Positions 54,260 to 64,000 of a stretch of 64,000 nucleotides of DNA are shown piece by piece. The notes under the pieces were generated by a model. That model had not been told where the DNA came from and ran no database searches. It was given only the letters and a program-made list of their open reading frames with translations. The translations under genes were made by a program, and so were the position numbers. Where the stretch lies: positions 310,001-374,000 of the forward strand of contig JAACJO010000028.1 in NCBI GenBank assembly GCA_013368445.1, in the 5' to 3' direction. The DNA is from Leucocoprinus leucothites. Lineage: Eukaryota; Basidiomycota; Agaricomycetes; Agaricales; Agaricaceae. The first letter of the stretch is position 1; each line of letters begins with the position of its first letter.

Positions 54260-55279
54260 TCAATACTTTGTATGACCTCCTCTTGCCCTGATAACTGCCT
54301 CAATCCTTCTGGGCATGCTTTCTATCAGCCTTTGGCACCTTTCTGCTGGAATCTTATTCCACTCCTCTACTAGCCTCTCCCACAATTCAAATACTCCCTT
54401 GGGTGGTCTTTCATATGCCTTCAGCTGGTCCTTCAGGTAGGTCCAGAGGTGTTCAATGGGATTTAGGTCAGGGGATTGTGCAGGCCATGGTAGAACTTGA
54501 ATGTTGTTGTCCACCAACCATTGTTGTCCCAGTTTTGAGGTGTGTTTTGGGTCATTATCCTGCTGGAATATCCTCTCCTCCTCCTCTATCTCCAACTTTT
54601 CAAAGCTTTCCACCACCCCATTGTCCAAAATCTCGCAGTATTGCACTGCATCCATATTCCCTTGAACCTCTACCAGCTTTCCTACCCCATTCCACCCCAT
54701 ACACCCCCACACCATCATGTTACCACCTCCTCCATGTTTGACAGTAGGGAGAGTGGTCCTATCTGACAGTGGTTCCCCCCTCTCCTTCCAGGTATACACC
54801 TTTCCATCTGACCCAATCCTGTTGATCTTTGTTTCATCTGTCCACAACACCCTCTTCCAGTCCTCCACTGTCCAATTCCTATGTTCATGTGCAAAGTCAA
54901 GGCGTTCCTCACAATGTCGCTTTTTGAGTAGAGGTCGTTTGATCTTGGTTACAGAGCAAAATCCATTATCCTGAAGGGTATTTCTGACAGTTTGGGGTGT
55001 GACAGGGTCAGACAGAGTAGAGTTAATGAAAGTTGTAGCCTGGACAGCATTGTCTAGCTTTCCAGAGGTTATTTGGTGAATTATTGCTTTTTTATCACGA
55101 GGAGAAAGCTTGGAAGGACATCCTCCCTTGTTGTTTTCCTTGTCCCCATCAACTTCTTTCTTGATCCTCCCAACAGTAGACTTTCCTAGACCAGTTTTAT
55201 GTTCAATCTGGCGCAAGGAATAGCCATCTTTGAGAAGAGAAGTGACTTGGGAGTATTGGGTAGAGGAGATGGCTTTCAT
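54260..55279 (-). CDS. Tc1-type transposase, DD34E, intact
   Basis: 339 residues, a normal length for Tc1 transposases. N-terminal helix-turn-helix DNA-binding region (about residues 8-45, 'SLRQIEHKTGLGKSTVGRIKK'), a second HTH-like region to about 115, then the DDE nuclease: D148 ('LWTDETK'), D241 ('FQQDNDPKHTS') and E276 ('DLNPIEHLW'), with 34 residues between the last two. The Gly-rich 'HGGGGNMMVWGCM' of the family is present. It cuts and pastes the element at TA sites in the nucleus. No stop or frameshift, so the protein could be active. Confidence 0.96.
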   Translation of the reverse strand: MKAISSTQYSQVTSLLKDGYSLRQIEHKTGLGKSTVGRIKKEVDGDKENNKGGCPSKLSPRDKKAIIHQITSGKLDNAVQATTFINSTLSDPVTPQTVRNTLQDNGFCSVTKIKRPLLKKRHCEERLDFAHEHRNWTVEDWKRVLWTDETKINRIGSDGKVYTWKERGEPLSDRTTLPTVKHGGGGNMMVWGCMGWNGVGKLVEVQGNMDAVQYCEILDNGVVESFEKLEIEEEERIFQQDNDPKHTSKLGQQWLVDNNIQVLPWPAQSPDLNPIEHLWTYLKDQLKAYERPPKGVFELWERLVEEWNKIPAERCQRLIESMPRRIEAVIRARGGHTKY

Positions 55280-55412
55280 GATGTAGTGGCAGGAAGAAAG
55301 ACAGTTGTAGCCATCTCAACATGTCAAACAAGGTCACATGATCTTGTTTATTACTCCCACGCCTGCCCTGATGCTCCCCTGGCATGTTACAAGGTAGATA
55401 CTGGGAGGCTGA

Positions 55413-55626
55413 CAGGGGGTCAAAAAACTGTCCCAATGAGTAGATATTTTCGATAATTCATTATTAATTCATTGATGGACAAGGTCATGTGATCATGGGA
55501 ATATATGCGCCCAATATGTCAAGGTACCTGTGTGAATAATCTCAGGATGCTAGGTCATATATCTGCCCTGGTATTAGCAAATATGTCCAAAATGCGAAAA
55601 CATTGGGACAGTTTTTTGAGCCACTG
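55413..55626 (-). repeat. Tc1 element right terminal inverted repeat
   Basis: Mirror of the left TIR with few differences (e.g. GAATATATT against GATTATT near the middle; ATATGG against ATATGA). It has the same inner inverted copy of the end sequence at 55419-55441. Confidence 0.9.
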
Positions 55627-55666
55627 TATCTGGATTTGCAGGGAGACAGAGGTCCAGCATTGACAT

Positions 55667-57371
55667 GATGGTTTAATGATGAGCAAGGATAGGGCACAAG
55701 AACATCCAGCTGTCAACTTGCAATGTGACAATCCTGTACTGTGGCATGTGCAGTTAGGCCTTGAGGCGAGTTGCTCACCAGACAAAGATGGCTCAAATTC
55801 ACTTTGACTTTGATATGAAACAGGCAAGGCAATGTTGTGACCATCCTAAAAGTACAAAGCCCCCATGATGAGTAAAAAGTGACCAAAGGGCATGTCAGAA
55901 CTCACACATACCTCATGTGCAAAATGTGGTCCCATAGATAAAATGTAAAGTTAAGGCCACAGTGTTAGGGAATCAATGAGAGTTACTACTTATATAGCAT
56001 GCACAAATGTTAAATAATTGTTAAAGGAGATTGAGATGAAGGCTGGTGTTACATCAGCTGAATTTGTATGTTGCAGTTTTATTTTGGGATTTTTGAGATG
56101 CTGATTAAGCCTGTTTTCAAAGGCTGCATTAAGGGAACTGGTTCCTGACATTACCCAAGGTTAAGGCATTTGATCTTCCATCTGATTCTGAGTAATTGGA
56201 GGGTGGGTTGGGTGTGGTATACATCAGACATTTTATGGTGCCAAATCCATTGTGACTGGATGTGTTGGTAGAAGATGGAAGAACAAAGGTACCACTGGTA
56301 CTCTACAGTGTAAAATGGAATCTGGAAAAGTAAGACCTTTCTTTTCCTCCACCCCCTACAGTGACCTGATGTATTCCCCTTCACCTTTCCCTCTCTTCTA
56401 GGCACTCAACATATGTTTGGGCTTGATGGACAAAGAATGAAAGAACCCTCCTATTGATTCAATCATCATACCAGTTCCAATAGTTGACTCAAGGTTGTGA
56501 TCCAAAGTGCATTCCATGATTAACCCTCTGGTACTCAGAAGGTCCTGACTTGCTTGCCAAAGTTCCCCATGTTTACTGGGATTGTAGCTGATAAGGATAA
56601 ACCAAAGGATACTGAGGCTCTCAAACATAAGCTGCAGAATGGGTTGTTGAAGGGGGATGCTTGATGCTGAGGGTGGTTGGTACAGTGTTGGATGTCTTGC
56701 TGCAACAGTGAAACCTGACTTTACTTAACATATCTAATTATGACAATTGACTCAATGTGACTTTATAGGTAGTTGGTGCCCTGTTGAGCCTTGAATTGAC
56801 AGCTTGGATTCACAAAGCCATTTTGAGCCCCTCCCCTGATTTTGATTCCATGGCCGCAAACTTTGCAACCCCATTGCTAGCCAATTGGCATCTAATTGAA
56901 ACCTGCCAGGGCTGAAGGTAAGATATTCTACTCCCTCCAAAGTTCATGGCCTGAACTACCTATGACATATCCCCTACTACTTGTCTTCCATCATGACTGA
57001 TTGACCATTTTCCCCTACTAGGTCAATACCTAGCCAAGACTATGATGGCCAGTTTCAACTTGCCTATCAATCTATTTAGTTCTCATGAGAAACCTCCTTC
57101 TCTGCTCTTCCTGAGGACTGGTTGCTCATTCATTCTGGTAGTTTCTGAAATTTCATAGATCTATGTTGAACTGGTGAAGCCTACCCCCAGGTAGGAGGTG
57201 ACAGGATTCCATTCATCATCTCAAGTTGTATTTGTATCTCAAGTGGCACCTAATCACTGTACTTATTTTAAAAACAAAGTTTAGAAAGTGACCTAGAATT
57301 CTGAATGTAACAGGAAGCCATGCACTGTCTATCTCATTCATTAAACTAGCCCATCTGCCACCAAGGTATGA
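55667..57371. other. Stretch without recognisable gene
   Basis: Only short open frames, none recognised. It holds the second copy of a dispersed repeat (56039-56160). It may include the promoter of the membrane-protein gene to its left. Confidence 0.5.
56039..56160 (+). repeat. Dispersed repeat, copy 2
   Basis: Matches 49596-49735 in the same orientation, about 80% by eye, including TCAGCTGAATT and GCAGTTTTATTTTGGGATTTT. See copy 1. Confidence 0.5.
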
Positions 57372-57598
57372 TGCGAGAGTGAGAACAGTTGTGGCACATG
57401 GAAAGAAACTCAAGAACACCAAGACTCAACAGGAGTAAAGTTCAATATTTGAGAGTCCAAAGAGTATCTAGTACAAGGGATATTCATATATATACTATCT
57501 ACTCCTCATCAACTTAGGTAACAGACAACATAGGAAAACATATAACAACATAAGCATAAGTCATAGAGTGACCAAGTCATGAAACAGCTACATACACC
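57372..57598 (-). repeat. Candidate 3' LTR of Gypsy-3
   Basis: On the minus strand a purine-rich stretch (GGAGTAGTTGGAGGG) is followed by TGTATGTAGC, and TATATATATGAATA lies about 100 bp further on, as in an LTR promoter. It could end near TCTCGCATCA. With no second copy the borders are a guess. Confidence 0.3.
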
Positions 57599-57652
57599 CT
57601 CCAACTACTCCTAGGAGTGGTTGACTGGGAAAAGGGTGAGGACATAAACTTA

Positions 57653-58349
57653 TCAATTAAGATCTGAGGGTTCTTCCATAGGATTCAGAGAACCAGACTG
57701 GTGGATCATGGCTATGTCCTCATCAGCCTGATGGTTATCCTCCATTCCAGTGGAAGGATTAGCATTGTTGTTCAGGAACTGATGAGCAACATGTTCCAGA
57801 TGGTCATGATTGAGAAGAGCAGGAGAGATGGTAGTGGGTTGTTGGATGACTTGGGCCCCAATTGCTTGAGTAGAACTGGAGGTGACAGAGTTGTTGGAGT
57901 TGTGGAAGGAGGGGAGTTCATCACCAGTCATTAAAGGTAAGTTGGTGGTCGAGCTGGAGATTGAAGGGATGAAGCTTGAGAAAGATCTGAGCAGGGCTGA
58001 TGTATTATGATTGATGCAAGAGGAGTTCCACAATTGATGCTGATTCCCCTTTTTTCCTCTGTATGGTTTCCTGCTATTGACGTTGGACTGAGACCCATGA
58101 GGTTTGGATTGATCAGGTCCGGAATTGATCTCCATCTTCACTTCTTTGATAGATTTGTAAATCAAGGTATGGGTGACGTCTTCAAAGCAATCTTCAGAGA
58201 CTGTGCCATGGTCATCAAGCACACCCAAGGTGCATAGGAGGGATTTGTTGGAGGGTAGAGCAGTGTGCTTGAACACCTCTAGGTTGAGGACCCTTTTGCT
58301 GATGTGACAAGAGCCTTCTGGGATAACCCAGGGGCTGGAAGTGTTGGTT
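57653..58349 (-). pseudogene. C-terminal tail of Gypsy-3 polyprotein
   Basis: The same frame as the integrase tail continues after a TGA (58351-58349) to 57653. Hydrophilic Ser/Asn-rich product with 'LLCTLGVLDDHGTVSEDCFEDVTHTL' and 'MEDNHQADEDIAMIH'. I recognise no domain. It is probably the normal end of this gypsy lineage or an accessory part. Confidence 0.5.
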
Positions 58350-59400
58350 CAATAACACATGTGGAACAGAGTTTCATGTTGGTTGAAAATTCTGACAAAG
58401 TTGTCATATCCAATTGGCACAGGATGCCTGAGAGGGATTCTGTCAGAGCTTTGGATGGATCCATCAGTGATTATCCAGAGTTGCCAAGCAACTGGAGGGA
58501 ATGGGAAGATGTTGCTGGTGGTAGGGTCAATGATGGTCCACATAGTGGGTTTTTGATAATGGATGAAGGGGAAGTAGTGATCAAGGATGAATTCAAGCCT
58601 GGTAGGCGGCTTCCAGAGAATATCCTTGAATCTTCCTATGGCCAAAACAATGATGGAGGGGGAGGAGATGAAGATGAGATTGAGAGGGACTGGAGTGGCT
58701 AGAATGTGGGAAGAAACAGTCTGGGAGAGAGGGAATGAACAGGAGGTTAGTATATCTACAATTTCTACCAAGTCTGCATCAAATGAAATAGCAGTGAATT
58801 GTACCTGTTCATCCCCATCCAGAGGGATTTGAGATTCATTACCAACCAAATGATCTATGTCATCAATCCCAATTGTCTCAAAGTATTGTTCTAAAGCAGT
58901 CAGGTGGTCTATCTTGTCATATGGCAGCCAGGTTACATCACCGGATTTCCAAAGAATTTCAAACAGGGTGTTTCATTTGGAGCTTGAGTGGGCACAAATT
59001 CAGTTGACTGCCCATTCTTGATCAGATTCCTTGAAGTCCCACACTTGTGAATCCATTCAGCTGGGGAAAAGATGGTCATTGTTAGGCACATGGATCTGCA
59101 ATAATGATGCATGGAAAACTTCATGTACACCATGTCCCCACAAATTTTGAGATAACCCGATTTTGTAGGAGTTATTGCCAAAGTCTCATATAATGGGGTA
59201 AGGACCAATGAATTTGGGGATGAGTTTGCAGGTGAGTCCACAAGGAAATGAGATGTTTCTCATGGAGATGTAGACTAGGTTGCCCATTCAGAAGGGTGAG
59301 GGAATTCACTTGTGGTTGGCTGTTCTAACCTCCTTGATTCAGTGGGTGAGTATGCTATCATGTGCTTGAATAACAGCATTTTTCATGTTCTGAGCAAAGG
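58350..59400 (-). pseudogene. Gypsy-3 integrase C-terminal region
   Basis: One frame with several TGAs: 'NAVIQAHDSILTH', 'GNLVYISMRNISFP', 'KLIPKFIGPYPII' (GPY/F region), 'HGVHEVFHASLLQIHVPNNDH', 'LFEILWKSGDVTWLPYDKI', 'LTALEQYFETIG'. These are typical of agaric gypsy integrase tails. It follows the protease fragment within 20 bp or so, showing that the RT to integrase-core part was deleted. Confidence 0.8.
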
Positions 59401-60520
59401 CATGGATGCTGTGGTATTCAGTTGTTGAAGGAGAATTCCAGATAAAGGAGCAAGTTCAACCTTAGGAATGCTCAGTTGTTGAGCAATCATCATGGAGATG
59501 AAGTCTCCCATAGATCCAGTGTCTATTAGTGCCCTACAGGGATGACCATTTATCTTTAATACTACCATTATAGGACAAGGGATCACTCTAGATATGTTGC
59601 AAGGGATAGTTGAGTTTCATTGAATAGAAGGGTAAGTCCCTGCTTCAATTTGTTGACCATTAACTTCAAGGTCCACATTCATTACATTGATAGAGTCACA
59701 TACCTCAAGAGGCATGTCTTCCATGATGATATTATTGAAGAGAGAGCTAATACTTTCAATGACAGTTTCAGGATCTGTCAAGGTAGAAGGGTAAAGATGA
59801 TTGTGCAATGGGTGTTTCCTAACCCAATTGACTATGTTGAATTCTTTGTTCAACAGGTGCCACCAACTAATTTCAAGGTCCATATCCTGGTCGAGGTCTT
59901 GGATGGGCACCCAAGAGCCAATTCTGATAGCTTGGACAAAAACCTGGGTAGCTGAACAATATGAATGTAATCATCTGTATACTCAATGATTTCATGACAA
60001 TATGCTATGTTAAGAACATTTTCCACATTGGCAGGTATTGGGTCATCAAAGTACACAAGATTGTGACTGAGCTTATCAATTTTGTTTATTAGCTTCCTTG
60101 GTGGTTGTTGATGTGCTGATTGATATATCTTTTGAGTGATGTACTTTGCCAAAGACTGCAGTGTCCATCTAAATATGTATGATTCTTTGACCAAGATCAC
60201 ACCTTTCAGAATTTCATTGTAGATTGGAACTGCTTCGCTCTCGGTGGAGTTATGAGATACTTGAAGTCCCCAGCTACTAGGTAAGAGTTTCTGCATTACT
60301 CGTTCAAGCCAAAATCATTGAGCTGAACCAATGTTATCCTGTTTCTTGTCAAGCAGATTATTCACATATTTAGATGCCTTGACATCTGACTTAGAGTGAT
60401 TGAATGTGATTGGGGAGAGTTCCTCAGTATTGAAGTAGTCTCCTTCAGAGTAGTAAGGACCACTCAAGTAATATTCATCCTCTGTTAACCAAGCTTTCAC
60501 CTTTTCAAAGAATCCCATTG
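59383..60520 (-). pseudogene. Gypsy-3 linker and aspartic protease
   Basis: 60518-59850 is an acidic linker in one frame ('ESMGFFEKVKAWLTEDEYY'-like, 'EIIEYTDDYIHIVQLPRFL'). 59910-59383 in another frame ends in a protease: 'HPCRALIDTGSMGDFIS' with the catalytic DTG. The protease C-terminal half is missing at the deletion junction (about 59400-59420). Frameshifts separate the parts. Confidence 0.75.
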
Positions 60521-60859
60521 GGGGTTCAATTTGAAGATCTTCTATTGCAGGAAGATCATGAACTTTGAGACAAGGATCTGATGGTCATAGTGCTTTCAGG
60601 TCATCAGACTGGGTACTGTGAGATTCATCATCAGTGATTAGCTCTGTCTGTTTTGGTAGCACAATGTTGCTGTAGAGGTGAGTGTAAAATCCAGCATCAC
60701 CATCATAATCACCAAAGTCTATCATTGATAATTCTATCAGGTTGGTGCACTCAGTAGTTTTGGCTAGCTGACAAAGTTCTTCAGCTTGTTGAATGGCAGA
60801 AATCTCAATGTTATTGATAGACCTTTGACTGGGAGGTCCATTTCAACTAGAGGATGCAA

Positions 60860-63172
60860 CATTGTTTCTGGTGGGGCAGTGATGTGAGGTATGACCAGTT
60901 TCCTTACATCTGAAGCAGTGATTCTCAGCACAAAGTCATTTCATCTCCTGCTCAGTCAAGTTATATCTATTATATCCTGAAGATTTATTGTCTGAATGAT
61001 TGGATTTGCAACTATAGTGGTGGTTTTGCTAGTCTTCCCTGTTGTTTCACCAAGTACATGAGGAGTTGTTAAGTGGGTAAGAGTTTCTCCTGACAGTGGT
61101 GTCTTCAAAGTGGACTTGTCTATCATTGCCAGGGGCATTGTGATGGGTTCAGGGACAACTTTGTGAACAATTTTGTGGCCCTTTTGGTCACTACAATGAT
61201 GTTTGCAATCTTGGTTGTCATGTCCAGAGTCCTGCATGGTACATTAAGCAGTGAGATTTGACATTTCAATAGTCTCAGCTATTCTAAGTACCTCATTATA
61301 GGATGATTGTTCAGGGTTTAATCTCTCCAACCAGAGTTGTTGTTGGATATTGGTGTTAAGACCATACCATAACTTGGTCACCATGTCAATCTCATTGTGT
61401 GAGTTATCATAACCAAGTATAGAGAAATATTCATTCAACTGGGAAGCATAGTCTCTGACAGAAAGATTGTTTTGAAAGAAACATGCCAGTTTCCAATGTT
61501 GTTGGGCTCTGAAATCCAGCAGAAAGCAGTAGTCAAACAATGCTTCAAAGAACTCATCAAGATTCCAATGAGTGGGATCTAGAGATGCCTCACAAGTGTA
61601 GAATTTGTACACCTTCCCAGTTAGGAAGTTAGATATTATAGAGACCTGATGTTCAGCTGGAGCCCTCCCATCATTGACATAGTCCAATGATTGTCTGACA
61701 AACTGGAAGAAGGTTTGTGGGATTGGATCACCATTGTATTTATTAGGTGGGATTGGCTTGAGTAGAGACCTTCCACCCCTATTATGATGCCTAATGTGAT
61801 GTTTTGGGATTGATTCATCAGAGTTGGAGCAATCAGTGTCACTCAACTCATCGGATCAAGTGCTCAAAAGTAATGAGTGGTCTGAGCAACTACAGGAGTT
61901 ATCTGAGCTTGAGTGATGGTTGGAAGAGGATGGCTTGTCTGAATCTTCACCATTGCTGGATGTATCATCATCCAAATTCCCTGAAGTGTCTGAGTCACTG
62001 TCAGAGTCTGATGGTGAAGGGCTGCATTTGCTATGGTGACATTTGCTCTTTTCTTTTCCTTTGTGTTTCCTGGAAGGCTTCTTTGAATGATGTTTTTTGC
62101 ATTTGTTAGAATGACTAGTATCTGGTTTAGATGATGATTGTTGTGAGCTGGCTCTTGCATTGGCAAAGGCTCTACCTAGGTAACTCTGAGGGTTGATCTG
62201 TTGAGAAGGATGCAGATTATCATCAACTCTATGAGTGTTGCCATATCTTGGAGCAGCATTGCTAACACTTGCATCAGCAATGCAGCTGATGTGGTTTGCA
62301 ACACCATCAGAGGCATAGGAGATGTTAGATGTCTCTCATTCTTTGACCACATGTTTAGGTTCTTTTCAAATTTTTGACTTCTTTTGAGCTTTTTGTTTCT
62401 TATGATATTCACATTCTTTGTCTTTGGAATGCTTCTTATGTTTGGGTATGGGTTTGTCTTGGTCAATAGTCTCATATCCAGGATTTTCCAAAAGGACTCA
62501 TTGGGTATCCATGTCAAGCTCATGTTTGGGGATTCCAGCAGAGCCCCAATTGTGAGGATCTGCACCTTTGCCCTTGTCTCTCAATCTGCTAGCTTGGTCA
62601 GTGGTGATATTAGCACCAGCAGTCTGGTGGTTGTAGGCATCTTGTTGTTCTTCTGAGAGACCAGCAGTGGCTTGGTCAATGGCTTCTAATTGCTCAGGGG
62701 ACAGATGTTCATTTGGCTCATCAAGAGGGTTGATTGTGAAGATGATTTGTTTGACTATTCCAGTGTCATTACCAATGTGTATATTGCTAACTGATTTGTT
62801 ATCTGTAAGGGCAGACAACAGCTCAAAGTGGTTTTGGGACTGCAGCACACTACTAATATCACTACCTGCATTTGCATCTGAATACTGATTACTACTGGGG
62901 GTCTCATGAGTGCAACTCAGGACTTGTTCCTATGACCCTGGAGGACTGGGGGTCAATGGCAATGAGTGTAAGCTCATGTCAGCTACAGGGTTCACTATGG
63001 ATTCCACAGACTGACTAGGGACAACTGGAATCATCCCATCCCTAGTACTGTTACCTGTATGCACAGAATCAGAACCAGAATTTGTAGTTGGAAACTTACC
63101 TCTGGCTTCCTTGTTGGGAGGACTTTCTTCAGCAACCTTGCAGTTGTGCAAGTTGTACCTGCCAGTGGCCAT
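60860..63172 (-). pseudogene. Gypsy-3 gag
   Basis: Starts at ATG 63172 (MATGRYNLHNCK). One frame to 60956 carries stops (TAG near 62930, TGA near 62521, 62372, 62338, 61858 and 61244). A Ser/Asp/Lys/His-rich middle precedes the gag domain 61846-61244 ('PPNKYNGDP', 'FFQFVRQSLDYVN', 'ALFDYCFLLDFRAQQHWKL', 'VRDYASQLNEYFSILGY', 'MVTKLWYGLN'). A frameshift leads to the CCHC knuckle CFRCKETGHTSHHC (about 60880-60917). Function would be particle assembly. Confidence 0.8.
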
Positions 63173-64000
63173 CTAAGAGAGTACAACTATAGATTGGAAA
63201 CTAGGTTTGGGAGAGGGATGTGTGTTGACGGTTGTAGATGGTGGATTTCCGGGTTGATCAGTGTAGAGATCAGATGCCTGCTGATGTCAGATCACTGCCA
63301 TCAGCCACCCTCCCTCTACTACTGAGTCTGCAGACTGTTTCCCCATTCATTGCTGCCACTACACCATCTCAACAATGTCACAATCATCAAGAATGGCTGC
63401 CACCTATGCAGATCAAGCCGACCCATCACATCTGATCAAGAATAACTGTTGCTTGCACCCACAATCTCTCCCTCACTTTCCCCTCCTTTCTTAATTTTAA
63501 ATTTCATCCCTCATTTCCCTGTTATCATTTCCCTTTCCAGCTTCCAACCCACTCTTTCTACTCGGTTTTGATGGCTTCAATGCCACCGAGTTAGGACTTG
63601 TCATTCAACTGACAGAAGTCCGCTCTTTTTCATTTTGCTTTATCCAATCATTTTCTTTTCCCTTGTACCTTGCTCGAAAAATCTCCATAAAATTGCCAAA
63701 TGCGCCCCACTCTGCTCTCTCTTGCCTTGTCTCATCACTTTGTCTAATAGTGTGGATCCAGGTGACCACATGTATTCTCTCTCCACTCCCTTTTTCACCA
63801 CTAATATTTCTCAGATATATCCTTATGACCTTAAAATATCGGAAAATCATCGCCATAAACACTCATTTCTACTTGTCTCTATTGTCTCTAACATTTGTAG
63901 GTACTACCAGGTGGTTAGTATAAATACTATCATGTATCTACAAATATTCCCTTAGTGAAATCTACCCCTACTTTCTATCTTATTCTTATCTGAACTTAGG
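63173..64000. other. Right edge: no recognisable gene
   Basis: Leader side of Gypsy-3 followed by T/C-rich sequence on the plus strand. I saw no LTR repeat, intron or conserved protein motif. Frames at 63238-63435 and 63635-63955 (plus) and 63605-63862 (minus) are unrecognised. Confidence 0.4.

Larger units (their letters stand above)
54034..55626 (-). mobile_element. Complete Tc1/mariner DNA transposon (1593 bp), apparently intact
   Basis: Flanked by TA (54032-54033 and 55627-55628). Both ends begin CAGTGGCTCAAAAAACTGTC. The terminal inverted repeats are about 214 bp long and match with only a handful of differences. Between them lies one intact transposase gene on the minus strand. It sits in the first coding exon of the membrane-protein gene. 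Confidence 0.96.
53042..55666 (-). pseudogene. Polytopic membrane-protein gene disrupted by a Tc1/mariner element
   Basis: Minus-strand pieces: ATG 55666 with a short N-terminus ('LDLCLPANPD'), interrupted by the Tc1 element; 54033 to about 53525 ('ISIQTAVYAQSLLSF', 'TILITAFAILLSVIMQA', 'ILNLSWMNNMNLFIYFVLY'); then, after probable introns, 53372-53042 ('RFTRAGLAMFAIINVVLLADT', 'DWTFGQMLALLLLLILMCDI'). Several hydrophobic helices mark an integral membrane protein of a family I know as uncharacterised in agarics. Removing the transposon and one TA copy joins Asp-Thr codons in frame. Apart from the insert it looks intact, so disruption is recent. Exon borders at about 53525-53372 are uncertain. 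Confidence 0.75.
57372..63172 (-). mobile_element. Gypsy-3: Ty3/gypsy deletion derivative (gag-protease fused to integrase tail)
   Basis: Minus-strand order: gag (63172-about 60860), linker and protease (about 60520-59420), then directly the integrase C-terminal part (59400-58850) and a downstream tail (to 57653). RT, RNase H and the integrase core (several kb) are missing. A candidate 3' LTR follows. No 5' LTR was identified upstream of gag. Stops and frameshifts are frequent; some stops are TAG, so decay here is older and less CpG-specific. Confidence 0.75.

Noticed and set aside
62176..62565. Minus-strand frame of 129 codons in Gypsy-3
   Set aside because: The gag frame next to it aligns with the rest of gag through stops; this frame has no recognisable motif.

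Overview
This window is fungal, almost certainly from a basidiomycete mushroom (Agaricomycetes). Its introns are 50-60 nt with GT..AG borders. It carries chromodomain Ty3/gypsy and Ty1/copia elements of the kinds found in Agaricomycetes, Tad-like LINEs with endonuclease, reverse transcriptase (RT) and a C-terminal RNase H, a fungal SMC3 remnant, and a polytopic membrane protein of a family I know mainly from agarics. No rRNA, tRNA, CRISPR or prokaryotic operon structure was seen. The species cannot be told from the sequence.

Positions 1-39130 are a transposon graveyard nested at least four layers deep. The base layers are LINEs of one autonomous family (called LINE-1 to LINE-4 here; ORF1 = gag-like with three zinc knuckles, ORF2 = endonuclease-RT-RNase H). 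LINE-4 (minus strand) has been stretched to 20.5 kb by later arrivals. Into these have jumped two families of LINE-like elements that carry ORF1 only: family A (copies A1-A3) and family B (copies B1-B3). They have their own 5' and 3' ends and poly(A) tails but no RT. Target-site duplications show A3 inside B2, B2 and B3 inside LINE-4, and LINE-3 inside A2. Two complete LTR elements sit on top: a very young copia element (7967-13271, LTRs differ at 1 of 360 bases) and a complete gypsy element (Gypsy-1, 19521-27521). Two solo LTRs (7287-7646 and 37335-37636) mark further past insertions.

Positions 39131-46830 hold Gypsy-2, a decayed chromodomain element whose polyprotein runs on past the chromodomain into two extra zinc knuckles. 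Positions 46831-57370 are the most host-like part. They hold the intron-containing 3' part of an SMC3 pseudogene (split by a LINE fragment), then a membrane-protein gene split by a complete Tc1/mariner element with an intact DD34E transposase. Positions 57371-63172 hold Gypsy-3 (minus strand), a deletion derivative that keeps gag, protease and the integrase tail but has lost RT, RNase H and the integrase core. The last 0.8 kb shows no gene.

Two themes stand out. First, damage in the left 46 kb is overwhelmingly CpG to TpG/CpA: all 12 LTR differences of Gypsy-1, the single LTR difference of copia, and nearly every premature stop (CGA to TGA). This implies cytosine methylation with deamination, or a CpG-directed RIP-like process. 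Second, Gypsy-1 carries between pol and its 3' LTR an antisense gene with a 60-nt intron and a Zn2Cys6-spaced cysteine cluster. This and the ORF1-only LINE families are the best candidates for something undescribed.
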